Notes: generated by a model from the sequence alone, not told the origin. A DNA stretch of 64,000 nt from DATFTF01 sp963825175 (GCA_963825175.1 CAWGSA010000001.1:558001-622000), one strand, 5' to 3'. Positions 51,492 through 60,071 are shown, counted from the stretch's first letter. A program made the numbers and translations.

Positions 51492-51953
51492 ATGAGACTG
51501 CAAACGGCGTTCGCGGCGTTGATCCTGGCCGCGACGGCGGCGGGACCGGCGGCCGCGTCCGACCCGGCCGCCTCGGTTCGCCGGATCATCGAGAAGGTCA
51601 ACGACTCCTGGATCGAGGCCATGAAGCACGCCGACGCGGGGCCGATCGGCGCGAGCTTCGATCCGGAGGGCGTCAACGTCGCCAAAGACGGAAGCTGCCA
51701 GAAAGGCCCGCAGGAGATCGCGCGGTCGTTTCAGGAGTACCTCGATCGCACCGGGCCGGCCGTTTCCGGAAGCGTGCGCATCGGCGGTGTCCACATCGAT
51801 GGAAACCTTGCCTACGAATGGGGACACTCCGACTTCCGTTTCGCACCGAAACCGGGCGGCCCGACCGCTCGCACCGGCCGCTACCTCACGGCCTGGCGCC
51901 GCCAGGCCGACGAAAGCTGGAAGATCCTGCGCAACATCGGCCTGCCGGAGTGA
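51492..51953 (+). CDS. Secreted SnoaL/DUF4440-like protein
   Basis: A 153-residue protein with signal peptide (AFAALILAATAAGPAAA) and a SnoaL-like domain: V-N-D-S-W-I-E-A-M-K-H-A-D-A-G, F-D-P-E-G-V-N-V, R-T-G-R-Y-L-T-A-W-R. Perfect AGGAGGTGA before the ATG. Similar domains are at 8745 and 56555. Probably small-molecule binding or an isomerase-like function; unknown. Confidence 0.75.
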   Translation: MRLQTAFAALILAATAAGPAAASDPAASVRRIIEKVNDSWIEAMKHADAGPIGASFDPEGVNVAKDGSCQKGPQEIARSFQEYLDRTGPAVSGSVRIGGVHIDGNLAYEWGHSDFRFAPKPGGPTARTGRYLTAWRRQADESWKILRNIGLPE

Positions 51954-52051
51954 CGACGCCCGGAGGAGGCGGCGCCGCGGGATGATGCATTTGGCCGATG
52001 CCGCGCGGGAGGAACCGGTGACAGAATAAATACCGTACGCGGGAGGTTGTC

Positions 52052-52681
52052 ATGATTACCATGAAACGCACTCTGGCCCTTTCCGCGATTCTGCTTCTGT
52101 TTGGCTCCCTGGCGGCCCTGGCGCAGCCGGCGCCTCGACGCCACTTCTCCAATCCGTTGCTGGACGACGTCGCCCAGATGACCAAGGCCGGACTGTCGGA
52201 CTCGACCATCATCGCCTATGTGAGGGCCCGGCACACGCGGCTCTCCGAGGATGTGAGCGCCGACGACCTGATCCGGCTTCGCGACGCCGGAGTGAGCGAC
52301 AACGTGGTTCGCTACCTCGCAGGCGCCGCGGGGATCGAGGATTGGAAAGAGCCGTCGGCGCGCGAGTCCCGGGGCGACGTCGACTATCAGGCCAACGACC
52401 AGGCCAACGAATCGAGCGTTTCCGACGATCAACCCGTCGACGGAAGCGACGGCGACGTCTATCCCTACTGGTACGGCTATGGATACGGGTATCCCTACTG
52501 GTATGCCTATTCGCCCTTCTTCTCGGGAACCGTGATCGTCGGAGGCCACGGGCGGTTCCGCGGCGGCTTCCACGGCGGCGGCCACTTTCACGGGGGAGGG
52601 CACTCTCACGGCGGCGGATCCCACGGCGGCGGCGGCCACTCCCGTGGCGGCGGCCACGGCGGCGGCCACGGCCATCGCTGA
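52052..52681 (+). CDS. Secreted protein with Gly/His-rich tail
   Basis: A 209-residue protein, GGGAGG before the ATG. Signal peptide (LALSAILLLFGSLAALAQ), then a helical hairpin domain: L-L-D-D-V-A-Q-M-T-K-A-G-L-S-D-S-T-I-I, L-S-A-D-D-L-I-R-L-R-D-A-G-V-S-D-N-V-V. A Y/G-rich stretch (Y-W-Y-G-Y-G-Y-G-Y-P) follows and then a His/Gly low-complexity tail of about 45 residues, suited to metal binding. Function unknown. Confidence 0.7.
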   Translation: MITMKRTLALSAILLLFGSLAALAQPAPRRHFSNPLLDDVAQMTKAGLSDSTIIAYVRARHTRLSEDVSADDLIRLRDAGVSDNVVRYLAGAAGIEDWKEPSARESRGDVDYQANDQANESSVSDDQPVDGSDGDVYPYWYGYGYGYPYWYAYSPFFSGTVIVGGHGRFRGGFHGGGHFHGGGHSHGGGSHGGGGHSRGGGHGGGHGHR

Positions 52682-52712
52682 TCGGGAACGGCGGCGCGTT
52701 TCAAGAACGCCA

Positions 52713-52728
52713 ACAATACAAATATTGT
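52713..52728. repeat. ACAAT-N6-ATTGT palindrome, copy 4
   Basis: ACAATACAAATATTGT, 31 bases after the stop codon of the Gly/His-rich gene. Directly followed by a 14-bp tandem repeat. Confidence 0.7.
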
Positions 52729-52772
52729 AGAACCTGCCGGACAGAACCTGCCGGACGCCGCAGCCGTCCGGC
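52729..52772. repeat. 14-bp tandem repeat and hairpin between convergent genes
   Basis: AGAACCTGCCGGAC occurs twice in tandem (52729-52742, 52743-52756). GCCGGAC of the second unit pairs with GTCCGGC at 52766-52772. No T-run, but position between convergent genes suggests a termination or processing role. Confidence 0.45.
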
Positions 52773-52829
52773 CCGATCAACGAACCGGCGGCTGCGTTCC
52801 CTGCCCCGACGCCCGCGGCCGGGCGATGC

Positions 52830-53714
52830 CTACGGTTGCGTCGCGCGCGAGACCCAGGCGTCGCCGGTGATGTTGTCCGCGGTCACGGCGTAGGCGGACC
52901 ACAGCTCGCCGGCCATTCCGGCGTCGGGCGTGAACTCGGCGAAGAAGCTTCCCGGCGCAAACGTCGTCGGCGCCGCGACCTGGACCATCGAGAGCGCCGG
53001 TACGGTCACCGTGAACGTGGTCGACTGGCCGGGCCCGGCCACGCGGACCGTCCACGAGTGGGGGAAATTCGGGTCGAGATTCACGATTCCAACGTTGGAC
53101 CGGAAGCTGGCGTCCTGCCGGGCCCCGATCGCCGTGGCCGTCGAGGTCCCGAAGACGTCGCCCAGCTGCCCCTCCATGGTGAAGGAGTTCGTGCCCGAGG
53201 AGCCCGGCTCGAACGTCCAGATCCTGTCGGAACCCTCCAGGATCGCGTTGGTGTCGACGGTGTTCGTCCCGCTGAACACGCCGCTGACGAGAAGGGAGCC
53301 GACGCCTGTTTGATTCAGGTTGCCTGCGCCCGGGGCGAGAAAATCATTGAAAAAGTAGACCGTGTTTGCGCTGAGCGTGAAGCGGCTCGCACCCAAACCC
53401 GCCGCCGATATCCCCTGCGGAAGCCAGGCGATCAGGACCTGCTGGTCGACCAGCCTGTTGTTGGTGATGAAGAAGTCGGTCTTGAAGAAGGTGCCGTTCT
53501 TTCCAGGCGCGTTGATCGCCGCCGGGAGAACGAACCCGTCGAGGCTCGTGGACTGGATGACGACCTGGGGATGAACGGCCCGCCGCGCGGCCAGGATGTC
53601 CCCGACCGTGGCGGGAGGACCGGCGGCCTCTCTCAACTCGGTCGCAAACTGCCTGTTTTGCGCAAAGACGCCTGCTGAAGAAAGGAACAACAGAACCGCC
53701 AGAACCTTTCTCAT
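52830..53714 (-). CDS. Secreted beta-rich protein of unknown function
   Basis: A 294-residue protein, AAGGAGAGGAAG before the ATG, signal peptide (LAVLLFLSSAGVFA). The mature protein has repeated beta segments: V-L-P-A-A-I-N-A-P-G-K-N-G-T-F-F-K-T-D-F, T-V-Y-F-F-N-D-F-L, F-R-S-N-V-G-I-V-N-L-D and W-T-V-R-V-A-G. This arrangement is common in uncharacterised Acidobacterial secreted proteins. The 170-bp gap upstream to 53885 holds no recognisable element. Confidence 0.7.
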   Translation of the reverse strand: MRKVLAVLLFLSSAGVFAQNRQFATELREAAGPPATVGDILAARRAVHPQVVIQSTSLDGFVLPAAINAPGKNGTFFKTDFFITNNRLVDQQVLIAWLPQGISAAGLGASRFTLSANTVYFFNDFLAPGAGNLNQTGVGSLLVSGVFSGTNTVDTNAILEGSDRIWTFEPGSSGTNSFTMEGQLGDVFGTSTATAIGARQDASFRSNVGIVNLDPNFPHSWTVRVAGPGQSTTFTVTVPALSMVQVAAPTTFAPGSFFAEFTPDAGMAGELWSAYAVTADNITGDAWVSRATQP

Positions 53715-53884
53715 CTTCCTCTCCTTATCGATGTATCCGTTGTCACACATTTGTTGCGAAGGAGACGCCTTCCGGAACTCGACCGCCGACGACACCGGAC
53801 CAGGGCTGGGAATGGTTTGGGCGGCATTATACCAGCGCGGCGGGCCTGCGAGGCTGCCCGGCCCTCCACGGGTATCATCGCGTG

Positions 53885-56161
53885 ATGGGTAAGGAGCGTC
53901 GGCCCTTCGACCTCGCTTCAGCCGTCGTCCAGGCAAGCCTCGCCGCGCGCCGACAGCCGGCTCGTCCGAGTCCCACGGTCTTTCTGCGCCGTGCGCCTCT
54001 TTTTGCGGCCGTCGGACTCTTCCTGGCTGCCGCCGCCCGGGGTCAGGCCGTCCTCGAGTTTCCGCTTCCGACGGCGGGTCTGCCGTACGAGATCGCGGCG
54101 GGTTCGGACGGGGCGCTGTGGTTCACGGAGGTCAATCGGATCGGGCGCATCACCACCGGCGGAGTGATCACGGAGCTCGCCGTCGGATCGGTCAGCAACC
54201 CTCATGGCATCGTCTCCGGCCCCGACGGCGCGCTGTGGTTCGCCGAGTCCGGCGCCTCGCGCATCGGCCGGCTCACCACCGCCGGCGTCCTCACCCACTT
54301 CACCGTCGGCGCCGCCCCCGAGGGCATCACCGTCGGCCCCGACGGAGCCCTCTGGTTCACCGAGCAGTCCGCCAACAAAGTCGGACGCATCACCACCGGC
54401 GGCTCCGTCAACGAATATCCCGTCTTAACCGCCAACGCCGGCCCTTACACCATCGTCGCCGGTCCCGACGGAAACCTCTGGTTCACCGAGACGTTCGTCA
54501 ACAAGGTCGGCCGCATCACCACCGCCGGCACCGTCACCGAGTTCCCGACGCCCACTCCCGCTTCCAGCCCCTACGGCATCACCGCGGGGCCCGACGGCAA
54601 CCTCTGGGTCGCCGAGTCCGGCGCCTCGCGCATCGCCCGCGTCACCACTGCCGGCGTCTTCACCGAGTTCCCGCTGCCCGTCACCACCCGCATCTTCGAC
54701 ATCACTCCGGGCCCCGACGGCAATCTCTGGTTCACCGAGTTCGACAACAACCGCATCGGCTCCATCACCCCGGCCGGCGTCATCACCGATTCCCTCATCC
54801 CCACCGCCGACAGCAAACCCTACGGCATCGCCGCCGGCCCCGACGGCAACCTCTGGTTCACCGAGTTCCTGGCCGCGCAGATCGGACTCTTCGTCGTCGG
54901 GGGGGCCCCGCCTCCGCAGATCGACGCCGAGTTTCCGCTTCCGACGGCGGGTCTGCCGTACGAGATCGCGGCGGGTTCGGACGGGGCGCTGTGGTTCACG
55001 GAGGTCAATCGGATCGGGCGCATCACCACCGGCGGAGTGATCACGGAGCTCGCCGTCGGATCGGTCAGCAACCCTCACGGCATCGTCTCCGGCCCCGACG
55101 GCGCGCTGTGGTTCGCCGAGTCCGGCGCCTCGCGCATCGGCCGGCTCACCACCGCCGGCGTCCTCACCCACTTCACCGTCGGCGCCGCCCCCGAGGGCAT
55201 CACCGTCGGCCCCGACGGAGCCCTCTGGTTCACCGAGCAGTCCGCCAACAAAGTCGGACGCATCACCACCGGCGGCTCCGTCAACGAATATCCCGTCTTA
55301 ACCGCCAACGCCGGCCCTTACACCATCGTCGCCGGTCCCGACGGAAACCTCTGGTTCACCGAGACGTTCGTCAACAAGGTCGGCCGCATCACCACCGCCG
55401 GCACCGTCACCGAGTTCCCGACGCCCACTCCCGCTTCCAGCCCCTACGGCATCACCGCGGGGCCCGACGGCAACCTCTGGATCGCCGAGTCCGGCGCCTC
55501 GCGCATCGCCCGCGTCACCACCGCCGGCGTCTTCACCGAGTTCCCGCTGCCCGCCGCCACCCGCATCTTCGACATCACTCCGGGCCCCGACGGCAATCTC
55601 TGGTTCACCGAGTTCGACAACAACCGCATCGGCTCCATCACCCCGGCCGGTGCCATCACCGACTTCCTCATCCCCACCGCCGACAGCAAACCCTACGGCA
55701 TCGCCGCCGGCCCCGACGGCAACCTCTGGTTCACCGAGTTCCTGGCCGCGCAGATCGGACGCGCGATCCCTCCGGTGCCCTTGCCGGGCGCGCGGCTTCA
55801 TACCGTCACTCCTTGCCGGCTTCTGGACACGCGCCGCGCCGACGATCCCCTCGGGGGCCCCGCGCTCATCGCCGGCACCGATCGGCTTTTCCGTCTGACG
55901 GGAACGTGCTCGATCCCGGCCACGGCTCGGGCCCTCGCCGTCAACGCCGCGGTGACGCAGAGCACGTCGCTCGGGCATCTCACGTTCTATGCCGCCGGCG
56001 CCAGTCTTCCGCGCACCGCGACGATCAACTACGACGCGGGCCAGACCCGGGCCAACAACGCCATTCTTCCGCTGGGCGTGGTCGGAGCTGTCTTCGTCCA
56101 CTGCGGCCAGTCTCCGGGTACGGTCCACCTGATCCTGGACGTCAACGGCTACTTCCAATAG
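53885..56161 (+). CDS. Duplicated Vgb-like beta-propeller protein with C-terminal TVTPCRLLDTR module
   Basis: A 758-residue secreted protein. After a signal-like segment (VFLRRAPLFAAVGLFLAAAARG) come two nearly identical 290-residue propellers (about residues 58-334 and 349-625), each with the Vgb pattern D-G-x-L-W-F-T-E repeated about every 40 residues. Virginiamycin B lyase itself has key catalytic residues that I cannot confirm here. Residues about 640-758 are the surface module H-T-V-T-P-C-R-L-L-D-T-R ... N-G-Y-F also found at the N-terminus of the 19939 gene. A GTG at 53882 is an alternative start. Confidence 0.85.
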   Translation: MGKERRPFDLASAVVQASLAARRQPARPSPTVFLRRAPLFAAVGLFLAAAARGQAVLEFPLPTAGLPYEIAAGSDGALWFTEVNRIGRITTGGVITELAVGSVSNPHGIVSGPDGALWFAESGASRIGRLTTAGVLTHFTVGAAPEGITVGPDGALWFTEQSANKVGRITTGGSVNEYPVLTANAGPYTIVAGPDGNLWFTETFVNKVGRITTAGTVTEFPTPTPASSPYGITAGPDGNLWVAESGASRIARVTTAGVFTEFPLPVTTRIFDITPGPDGNLWFTEFDNNRIGSITPAGVITDSLIPTADSKPYGIAAGPDGNLWFTEFLAAQIGLFVVGGAPPPQIDAEFPLPTAGLPYEIAAGSDGALWFTEVNRIGRITTGGVITELAVGSVSNPHGIVSGPDGALWFAESGASRIGRLTTAGVLTHFTVGAAPEGITVGPDGALWFTEQSANKVGRITTGGSVNEYPVLTANAGPYTIVAGPDGNLWFTETFVNKVGRITTAGTVTEFPTPTPASSPYGITAGPDGNLWIAESGASRIARVTTAGVFTEFPLPAATRIFDITPGPDGNLWFTEFDNNRIGSITPAGAITDFLIPTADSKPYGIAAGPDGNLWFTEFLAAQIGRAIPPVPLPGARLHTVTPCRLLDTRRADDPLGGPALIAGTDRLFRLTGTCSIPATARALAVNAAVTQSTSLGHLTFYAAGASLPRTATINYDAGQTRANNAILPLGVVGAVFVHCGQSPGTVHLILDVNGYFQ
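54056..55760 (+). repeat. Near-perfect 832-bp tandem duplication (offset 873 bp)
   Basis: 54056-54887 and 54929-55760 are the same sequence with about nine differences that I can see, mainly near the 3' parts (for example CCCGTCACCACC against CCCGCCGCCACC). The 41-bp spacer is unique. The duplication is in frame and doubles the propeller. Such identity means recent duplication or gene conversion. Confidence 0.9.
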
Positions 56162-56563
56162 ATCGGCGTCCACCGAAGAGGACCCCGGTCCGGCCGGCTA
56201 TCGGAAGGCTTGCTCCGCGGTGACCTCGTGACCAGCCCCTGATACCGCTCCTTGAGCTTCCGGAGCTCGACTTCCGACAGATCTTCGATGTTGACGATCC
56301 CCTTGCTGGCGCCCTGCATCGCCGTGATGAGCTCATTCAACTTCAAGTGAAGGCGAGCGTGTCCTTGTTCTGAGCCCGCTGGATCAGAACACCATCAGGA
56401 ACGTCACGATCGACGAGGCGGTGTTCATCACGAGCTGCCACGCGTCGGACCAGTGGAACAGCAGGCCCGCCGCGAGCCAGGCCGCGGTGCCGCAATGCGA
56501 GAATCCGAGAGAAGAGGCCGATGCAAACGTCTTTGCCGGCCTCGGGAGGATGGAATGAGGCAT
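56149..56563 (-). pseudogene. Low-affinity iron permease (Fet4-like) remnant
   Basis: Two pieces on the minus strand resemble the low-affinity iron permease family. The N-terminal piece (frame 56384) has L-L-F-H-W-S-D-A-W-Q-L-V-M-N-T-A-S-S-I-V-T-F-L-M-V-F. One base is missing after that, since the next frame reads L-I-Q-R-A-Q-N-K-D-T-L-A-F; another slip follows, then K-L-N-E-L-I-T-A-M-Q-G-A, V-N-I-E-D-L-S-E-V-E-L (frame of 56149). At least two frameshifts, and the 5' half is missing. Its 5' end runs into the next gene. Confidence 0.6.
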
Positions 56564-57034
56564 TGGAGGACTCAACGCGTGCTGGTGGCCGTTTTCCTCG
56601 CGCTCGGTCCGGCTTTTCCGGCTTTCCCGGCGCCGCCGCCCGTCGACGCCGCGGTGAAGGTCGAGGAACTCGAGCAGGAGCTCGTCGAAGCCATCGCGCG
56701 GACCGATCTCGCGACGTACGACCGCCTCGTGGCCGAGGATTACGTGGCCTTCGAGGCTTCGGGCAAGGAGAGCACGAAGTCCGAGATTCTGGCGTCTTAC
56801 CGCTCGGGAGCGCGGCGCTATTCCGGGCTTCGGATCTTCGATGTGCACGGGCGGGTGTTCGGGGAGACGGCCGTCGTCAGCGCCCGCACGGAAGGGATGC
56901 GCCGGGAGGGAGATCACGAAGTGCCCAACCGCGTCCGCTACATTCGGGTCTACGCCCGGAGAGCCGGGCGCTGGCGGGCGGTAGCGCAGATGGCGGCGCA
57001 AGCGCCGCCTCCCGAGGACGGCGGCGGCCACTGA
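56555..57034 (+). CDS. Secreted SnoaL/DUF4440-like protein
   Basis: A 159-residue protein with signal peptide (LVAVFLALGPAFPAFPAP). The SnoaL-like core: V-K-V-E-E-L-E-Q-E-L-V-E-A-I-A-R-T-D, L-A-T-Y-D-R-L-V-A-E-D-Y-V-A-F, Y-I-R-V-Y-A-R-R-A-G-R-W-R-A-V. GGGAGG stands five bases before the ATG. It resembles the DUF4440 subgroup; role unknown. Confidence 0.8.
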   Translation: MRHWRTQRVLVAVFLALGPAFPAFPAPPPVDAAVKVEELEQELVEAIARTDLATYDRLVAEDYVAFEASGKESTKSEILASYRSGARRYSGLRIFDVHGRVFGETAVVSARTEGMRREGDHEVPNRVRYIRVYARRAGRWRAVAQMAAQAPPPEDGGGH

Positions 57035-57159
57035 TTCGGCCGCCCGGCCGTCGTTCGCCACGCCGCTTCTCGGCCTCGATCGTGCATGCAGGACGGTGCG
57101 TTCGCCCCGCCAGCTCGCCCCGGCAAGACTTCGCGGGCGCATCGGGCAAGGAGGTCATC

Positions 57160-57723
57160 ATGAGAAGGAACCGCCTCGTCATCCTCTTCGGTGTCACGGC
57201 CTTCCTCCTCGGGGCCGTCGCCTCGGCTCAGAAGCCGATCGAAACCTTCACCGCCTTCGCCGCCAGCCTCGGAACCGGCAAGGCCGGTACCGTCGAGATC
57301 CTGGCGTACCGCTGGTCGACGGACGCGGAGCGCGAGTCTCTCCTGACGACCTTGCAGGAGTTCGGAACCGACAAGCTCCTGGACGCGCTTCAAAAAATCC
57401 ATCCGCCTGTCGGGGTGATGCGGGTTCCGGGACGCCTCGGCTACGACCTGTACTATGCCCGCAACCACCCGAGCCCGGATGGATCCCGGCGCGTCGTGTT
57501 CGCCACGAACCGCCCGGTGTCGTTCCGCGAAGCCGCCAACAACACCCGCTCGATGCAATACCAGTTCACGCTCATCGAGATCCACCTGGATCCGAGCGGA
57601 AAGGGGGACGGCAAGCTCGTTCCCGCGGCGAAGGTGAGCTGGAGCCACGAGGCCAAGCGTCTGGAGATCGAGAATTACAACGCCCTGCCGGTCGATCTGA
57701 TCCAGGTCACGGCGAAGCACTGA
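57160..57723 (+). CDS. Secreted protein of unknown function
   Basis: A 187-residue protein, AAGGAGG six bases before the ATG, signal peptide (LVILFGVTAFLLGAVASA). The mature sequence has T-G-K-A-G-T-V-E-I-L-A-Y-R-W-S-T-D-A-E-R, V-G-V-M-R-V-P-G-R-L-G-Y-D-L-Y-Y-A-R and L-I-E-I-H-L-D-P-S-G-K-G-D-G-K, and appears as a single compact domain; I have seen similar secreted proteins in Acidobacteria but know no function. Palindrome copy 5 lies 22 bases after the stop. Confidence 0.7.
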   Translation: MRRNRLVILFGVTAFLLGAVASAQKPIETFTAFAASLGTGKAGTVEILAYRWSTDAERESLLTTLQEFGTDKLLDALQKIHPPVGVMRVPGRLGYDLYYARNHPSPDGSRRVVFATNRPVSFREAANNTRSMQYQFTLIEIHLDPSGKGDGKLVPAAKVSWSHEAKRLEIENYNALPVDLIQVTAKH

Positions 57724-57745
57724 TCCGAAGCGACACCGGCGGAAA

Positions 57746-57761
57746 ACAATTTCCGTATTGT
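57746..57761. repeat. ACAAT-N6-ATTGT palindrome, copy 5
   Basis: ACAATTTCCGTATTGT, 22 bases after the stop of the 57160 gene; AACAAT and ATTGTT extend it by one base each side. Confidence 0.65.
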
Positions 57762-57779
57762 TGGCAGACCGCTCCGCGC

Positions 57780-57804
57780 CGGGGCGCTCGGCGCGAGCGC
57801 CCCG
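57780..57804. terminator. GC-rich hairpin between convergent genes
   Basis: CGGGGCGCTC-GGCGC-GAGCGCCCCG, a perfect ten-base-pair stem between convergent genes at 57723 and 57970. No T-run on either strand, so it may be a stalling hairpin rather than an intrinsic terminator. The rest of this 246-bp gap holds the palindrome above and nothing else I can support. Confidence 0.4.
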
Positions 57805-57969
57805 CGCCGGAGGCGCACCGGACGGACGACGCGTCGCGACGCCTCCCGGCCTTGGGCCGGACACCGGAAGCGGCGACGACCTTTCCGGTTCCGCCGCGGC
57901 GGGCGAGCGCGGCCGGCCGCCTGAGCGCGATCGCTGCCCTTCGGGCCGGACCCCGGGGCTCTCGCGGGT

Positions 57970-58515
57970 TCAGATCGACGCCTTTCGAAGGGCCAGAATC
58001 GGAGCGCCGCCCCCCACGACGCCCAGCGCCAGGCCGGCGAACCCGATAGCGCCGGCCGGAATGCAGCCGAGCGAGCCGGCGAACCCGAGCGCCGCGAGCG
58101 CGCTGCCCCAGAAGGGAAGTCCTCGGCCCGTGCGGCTGCGCAGGCCGAGGATCACGCCCGCCGCCAGGCCGCCCAGGCCGCACACCCACGGCCCGTAGCC
58201 CGAAACGAGCGCGCAGAGATCCGCATCGAAGATCCGCACGACGGCGGGAAGCAGACACGGGAGGATTCCGGCGAGCGCCCCGGCGCGCGCTCCTTCCTCA
58301 AAGCCCTCTCCCCGGACCCGGGCCGCCGCCACCGTCAGCGCGAACCCCGCGACGCAGATTGCCGCCCACGGACCCTGATTGCAGACGAGAAAGCCGGGCA
58401 CGGCCAGAAGGGCGGCGGCTACGCCCCGAAGCAAGGCGCCATGGAGACGGCCGCGCTCGTACGCGCGCCTCGCCGCGACTCTCAGGCTGGCGTCCATGAG
58501 CTCAGAGACGGCCAT
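57970..58515 (-). CDS. Membrane protein downstream of the ECF sigma factor
   Basis: A 181-residue protein with about five hydrophobic helices, Cys- and Gly-rich (W-V-C-G-L-G-G-L-A-A-G-V-I, S-L-G-C-I-P-A-G-A-I-G-F-A-G). Its start overlaps the sigma-factor gene by 14 bases, so the two are co-transcribed. That position fits an anti-sigma or sensory role, but it lacks a recognisable zinc-binding anti-sigma motif; the role is inferred from position alone. Confidence 0.7.
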   Translation of the reverse strand: MAVSELMDASLRVAARRAYERGRLHGALLRGVAAALLAVPGFLVCNQGPWAAICVAGFALTVAAARVRGEGFEEGARAGALAGILPCLLPAVVRIFDADLCALVSGYGPWVCGLGGLAAGVILGLRSRTGRGLPFWGSALAALGFAGSLGCIPAGAIGFAGLALGVVGGGAPILALRKASI

Positions 58516-59038
58516 GGTTCATTCTCCAACGCGCGCGCAGGCGGCCGAGCGCCCTCTCGACACGCTTGCGGAAAGTCGCTGCGGGCAGATCTGGCCGCTC
58601 GCCGCGCGCAAAGGCCACCAGCGTCGCCGCGTCCGCGGGCGGCAGCTCTCCCAGGACACGCTCCAGCGCGGCGGTCAGCTCCCGGGCCGCCGCCGCGCTC
58701 TCCGGGGATGGCGACGGATCCGCGCGGTCGGGCATCGCCTCCGGCGGGTTCTCCCGCCGGCGCCGGGACCGCGCGCGGTGTGTGCGCAACTGCCACGCGG
58801 CGATGCCCAGAACCCAGGACAGGGCGTCGCGCCGCGCGTCGAACTCGCTGGCGCGGGAGAACACGCGCAGCAGGACCTCCTGGGCCGCGTCGTCGGCCTC
58901 GGAGTCGCGAAGACAGCGTCGCGCGAAACCGCGCAGGAGCGGCCACAGCCTCGCGAAGAGCGGATCGAACGCCGCCCGCTCGCCGCGGGCGAGCGCGGTC
59001 AGCTCCCGCTGAAGCTCTGCGCGCCCGCCCGCGTCCAC
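58502..59038 (-). CDS. ECF-type RNA polymerase sigma factor
   Basis: A 178-residue sigma-70 family regulator. Region 2: F-D-P-L-F-A-R-L-W-P-L-L-R-G-F-A-R-R-C-L, D-A-A-Q-E-V-L-L-R-V, A-L-S-W-V-L-G-I-A-A-W. Region 4: L-E-R-V-L-G-E-L-P-P-A-D-A-A-T-L, L-P-A-A-T-F-R-K-R-V-E-R-A-L-G-R-L. The start at 59038 (GTG) removes an overlap with the small Cys-rich gene; a longer frame goes to 59110. It lies between that gene and the membrane protein at 57970 and so probably controls or is controlled by them. Confidence 0.8.
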   Translation of the reverse strand: MDAGGRAELQRELTALARGERAAFDPLFARLWPLLRGFARRCLRDSEADDAAQEVLLRVFSRASEFDARRDALSWVLGIAAWQLRTHRARSRRRRENPPEAMPDRADPSPSPESAAAARELTAALERVLGELPPADAATLVAFARGERPDLPAATFRKRVERALGRLRARWRMNHGRL

Positions 59039-59051
59039 CCGTGCCCGGACG

Positions 59052-59195
59052 CTACTTCGAGCAGGACGGACCGCAGCAGGAGCAGACGGGGTTGTCGGGA
59101 CAGGCCGCATGGGTCTTTCCGCTCTTGCCCTCCCCCCACGCCACTCCGACCGAGATCACCAGCAACGCGAACAACGCCATCACCCACTTGCGCAT
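59052..59195 (-). CDS. Small secreted Cys-rich protein
   Basis: A 47-residue peptide, AGGAGA upstream of the ATG. Signal peptide (VMALFALLVISVGVAWG), then a short mature part with five Cys (C-P-D-N-P-V-C-S-C-C-G-P-S-C). The clustering suits metal binding or a knotted peptide. First gene of the sigma-factor operon. Too short for family recognition. Confidence 0.6.
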   Translation of the reverse strand: MRKWVMALFALLVISVGVAWGEGKSGKTHAACPDNPVCSCCGPSCSK

Positions 59196-59270
59196 GCCCG
59201 AATCTCCTGTTCCACGCGCGGCGGCCATTCGCCGACGTTCTGCCGGAGATAGGCGCGGGGCGGGGAAAGC

Positions 59271-59560
59271 GTGACCGGCGACCCGTCTCGGGGACTCGAC
59301 GACAACGCCCTGGAGTCCCTCCCGGACTGGATCTCGAGCCTCCCTCGGCTGCGGGAGCTCCACGTGGACGGCCATGCGCTGACCTCGCTCCCGTCGGGGC
59401 TGGAGCGCTTCGGGAGAATCGGCTTCAAGTTCTGCCCGGCCGGATCGGCGAGCTGCCTCGCCTGGAGAAGCTCGACCTGCGCTGGAACAAGGTGACGTCG
59501 CAGCCGGCGTGGCTCGAGCGGCTCGAGGAGCGAGGGTGCGTGGTGTTGCGCGGAAGGGCC
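59271..59560 (+). pseudogene. Leucine-rich-repeat protein fragment, frameshifted
   Basis: L-D-D-N-A-L-E-S-L-P-D-W-I-S-S-L-P-R-L-R-E-L-H-V-D-G in one frame and then N-R-L-Q-V-L-P-G-R-I-G-E-L-P-R-L-E-K-L-D-L-R-W-N in another are consecutive leucine-rich repeats of the L-x-x-L-P type. The frame changes near 59415. No start or stop consistent with an intact gene was found. Confidence 0.55.
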
Positions 59561-59791
59561 GAGGCCTCTGCCAGTCTCGGAACAAGGCCATCGGCCACAC
59601 GCTTTGAGACCATTAGTGTCCCGGGCTGCTCGGCACCGGAGGTTCCCGCGCAGCCCCTTGGAGCCCAAGTCCTTCCCTGGCAATCTCTTCCCGTTCTTGG
59701 CCGGCGCTGGCATCGATCGTGGAACTTCATGCCCACGCGGACGCCGGAGACAGAAGCGGCAGGAGCGTCCATAGCAAAGAAGGAGGGCACC

Positions 59792-59962
59792 ATGGTCCAA
59801 AGGAAGTCGGCGAGAACAAGGACCGCAAGCGTCAAGGATCTGCGAGCGCAGGGTCTCGATGTCGCGAAGGCGAGAGCCGTCCGCGGCGGCCGGAAGGCGG
59901 GTGGTGACAAGCCCGTGAAGTACCTCGAGTACAAGCTCAAAGAGGTGCTCATCTCGGGATAA
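59792..59962 (+). CDS. Small basic protein, VKDL...VRGG family, member 1
   Basis: A 56-residue protein, AAGGAGGGCACC before the ATG. N-terminal half is Lys/Arg-rich; residues 14-34 contain S-V-K-D-L then A-V-R-G-G. The C-terminus K-Y-L-E-Y-K-L-K-E-V-L-I-S-G resembles the last strands of Hcp-type proteins. It shares the V(K/R)D(L/V)...V(K/R)GG pattern with the genes at 61951 and 62381. Could be a RiPP-like precursor or a remnant of an Hcp-like gene. The 230-bp gap before it shows nothing else. Confidence 0.6.
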   Translation: MVQRKSARTRTASVKDLRAQGLDVAKARAVRGGRKAGGDKPVKYLEYKLKEVLISG

Positions 59963-60071
59963 GGCCCTTCGAAACAGCGGCGTGCGGGAGAGGCCGGCAC
60001 CGCGCCCCTCCCGCTTCGACGCCATCCCTTTGCACCCGGCCCCGCCGAGCTGATCTCGGCGCGCTCCGACT

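Noticed and set aside
54056..55760. Repeats that could be taken for a CRISPR array
   Set aside because: The repeat units are in-frame propeller blades of a single coding sequence and the long repeat is an 832-bp duplication, not short repeats with unique spacers.
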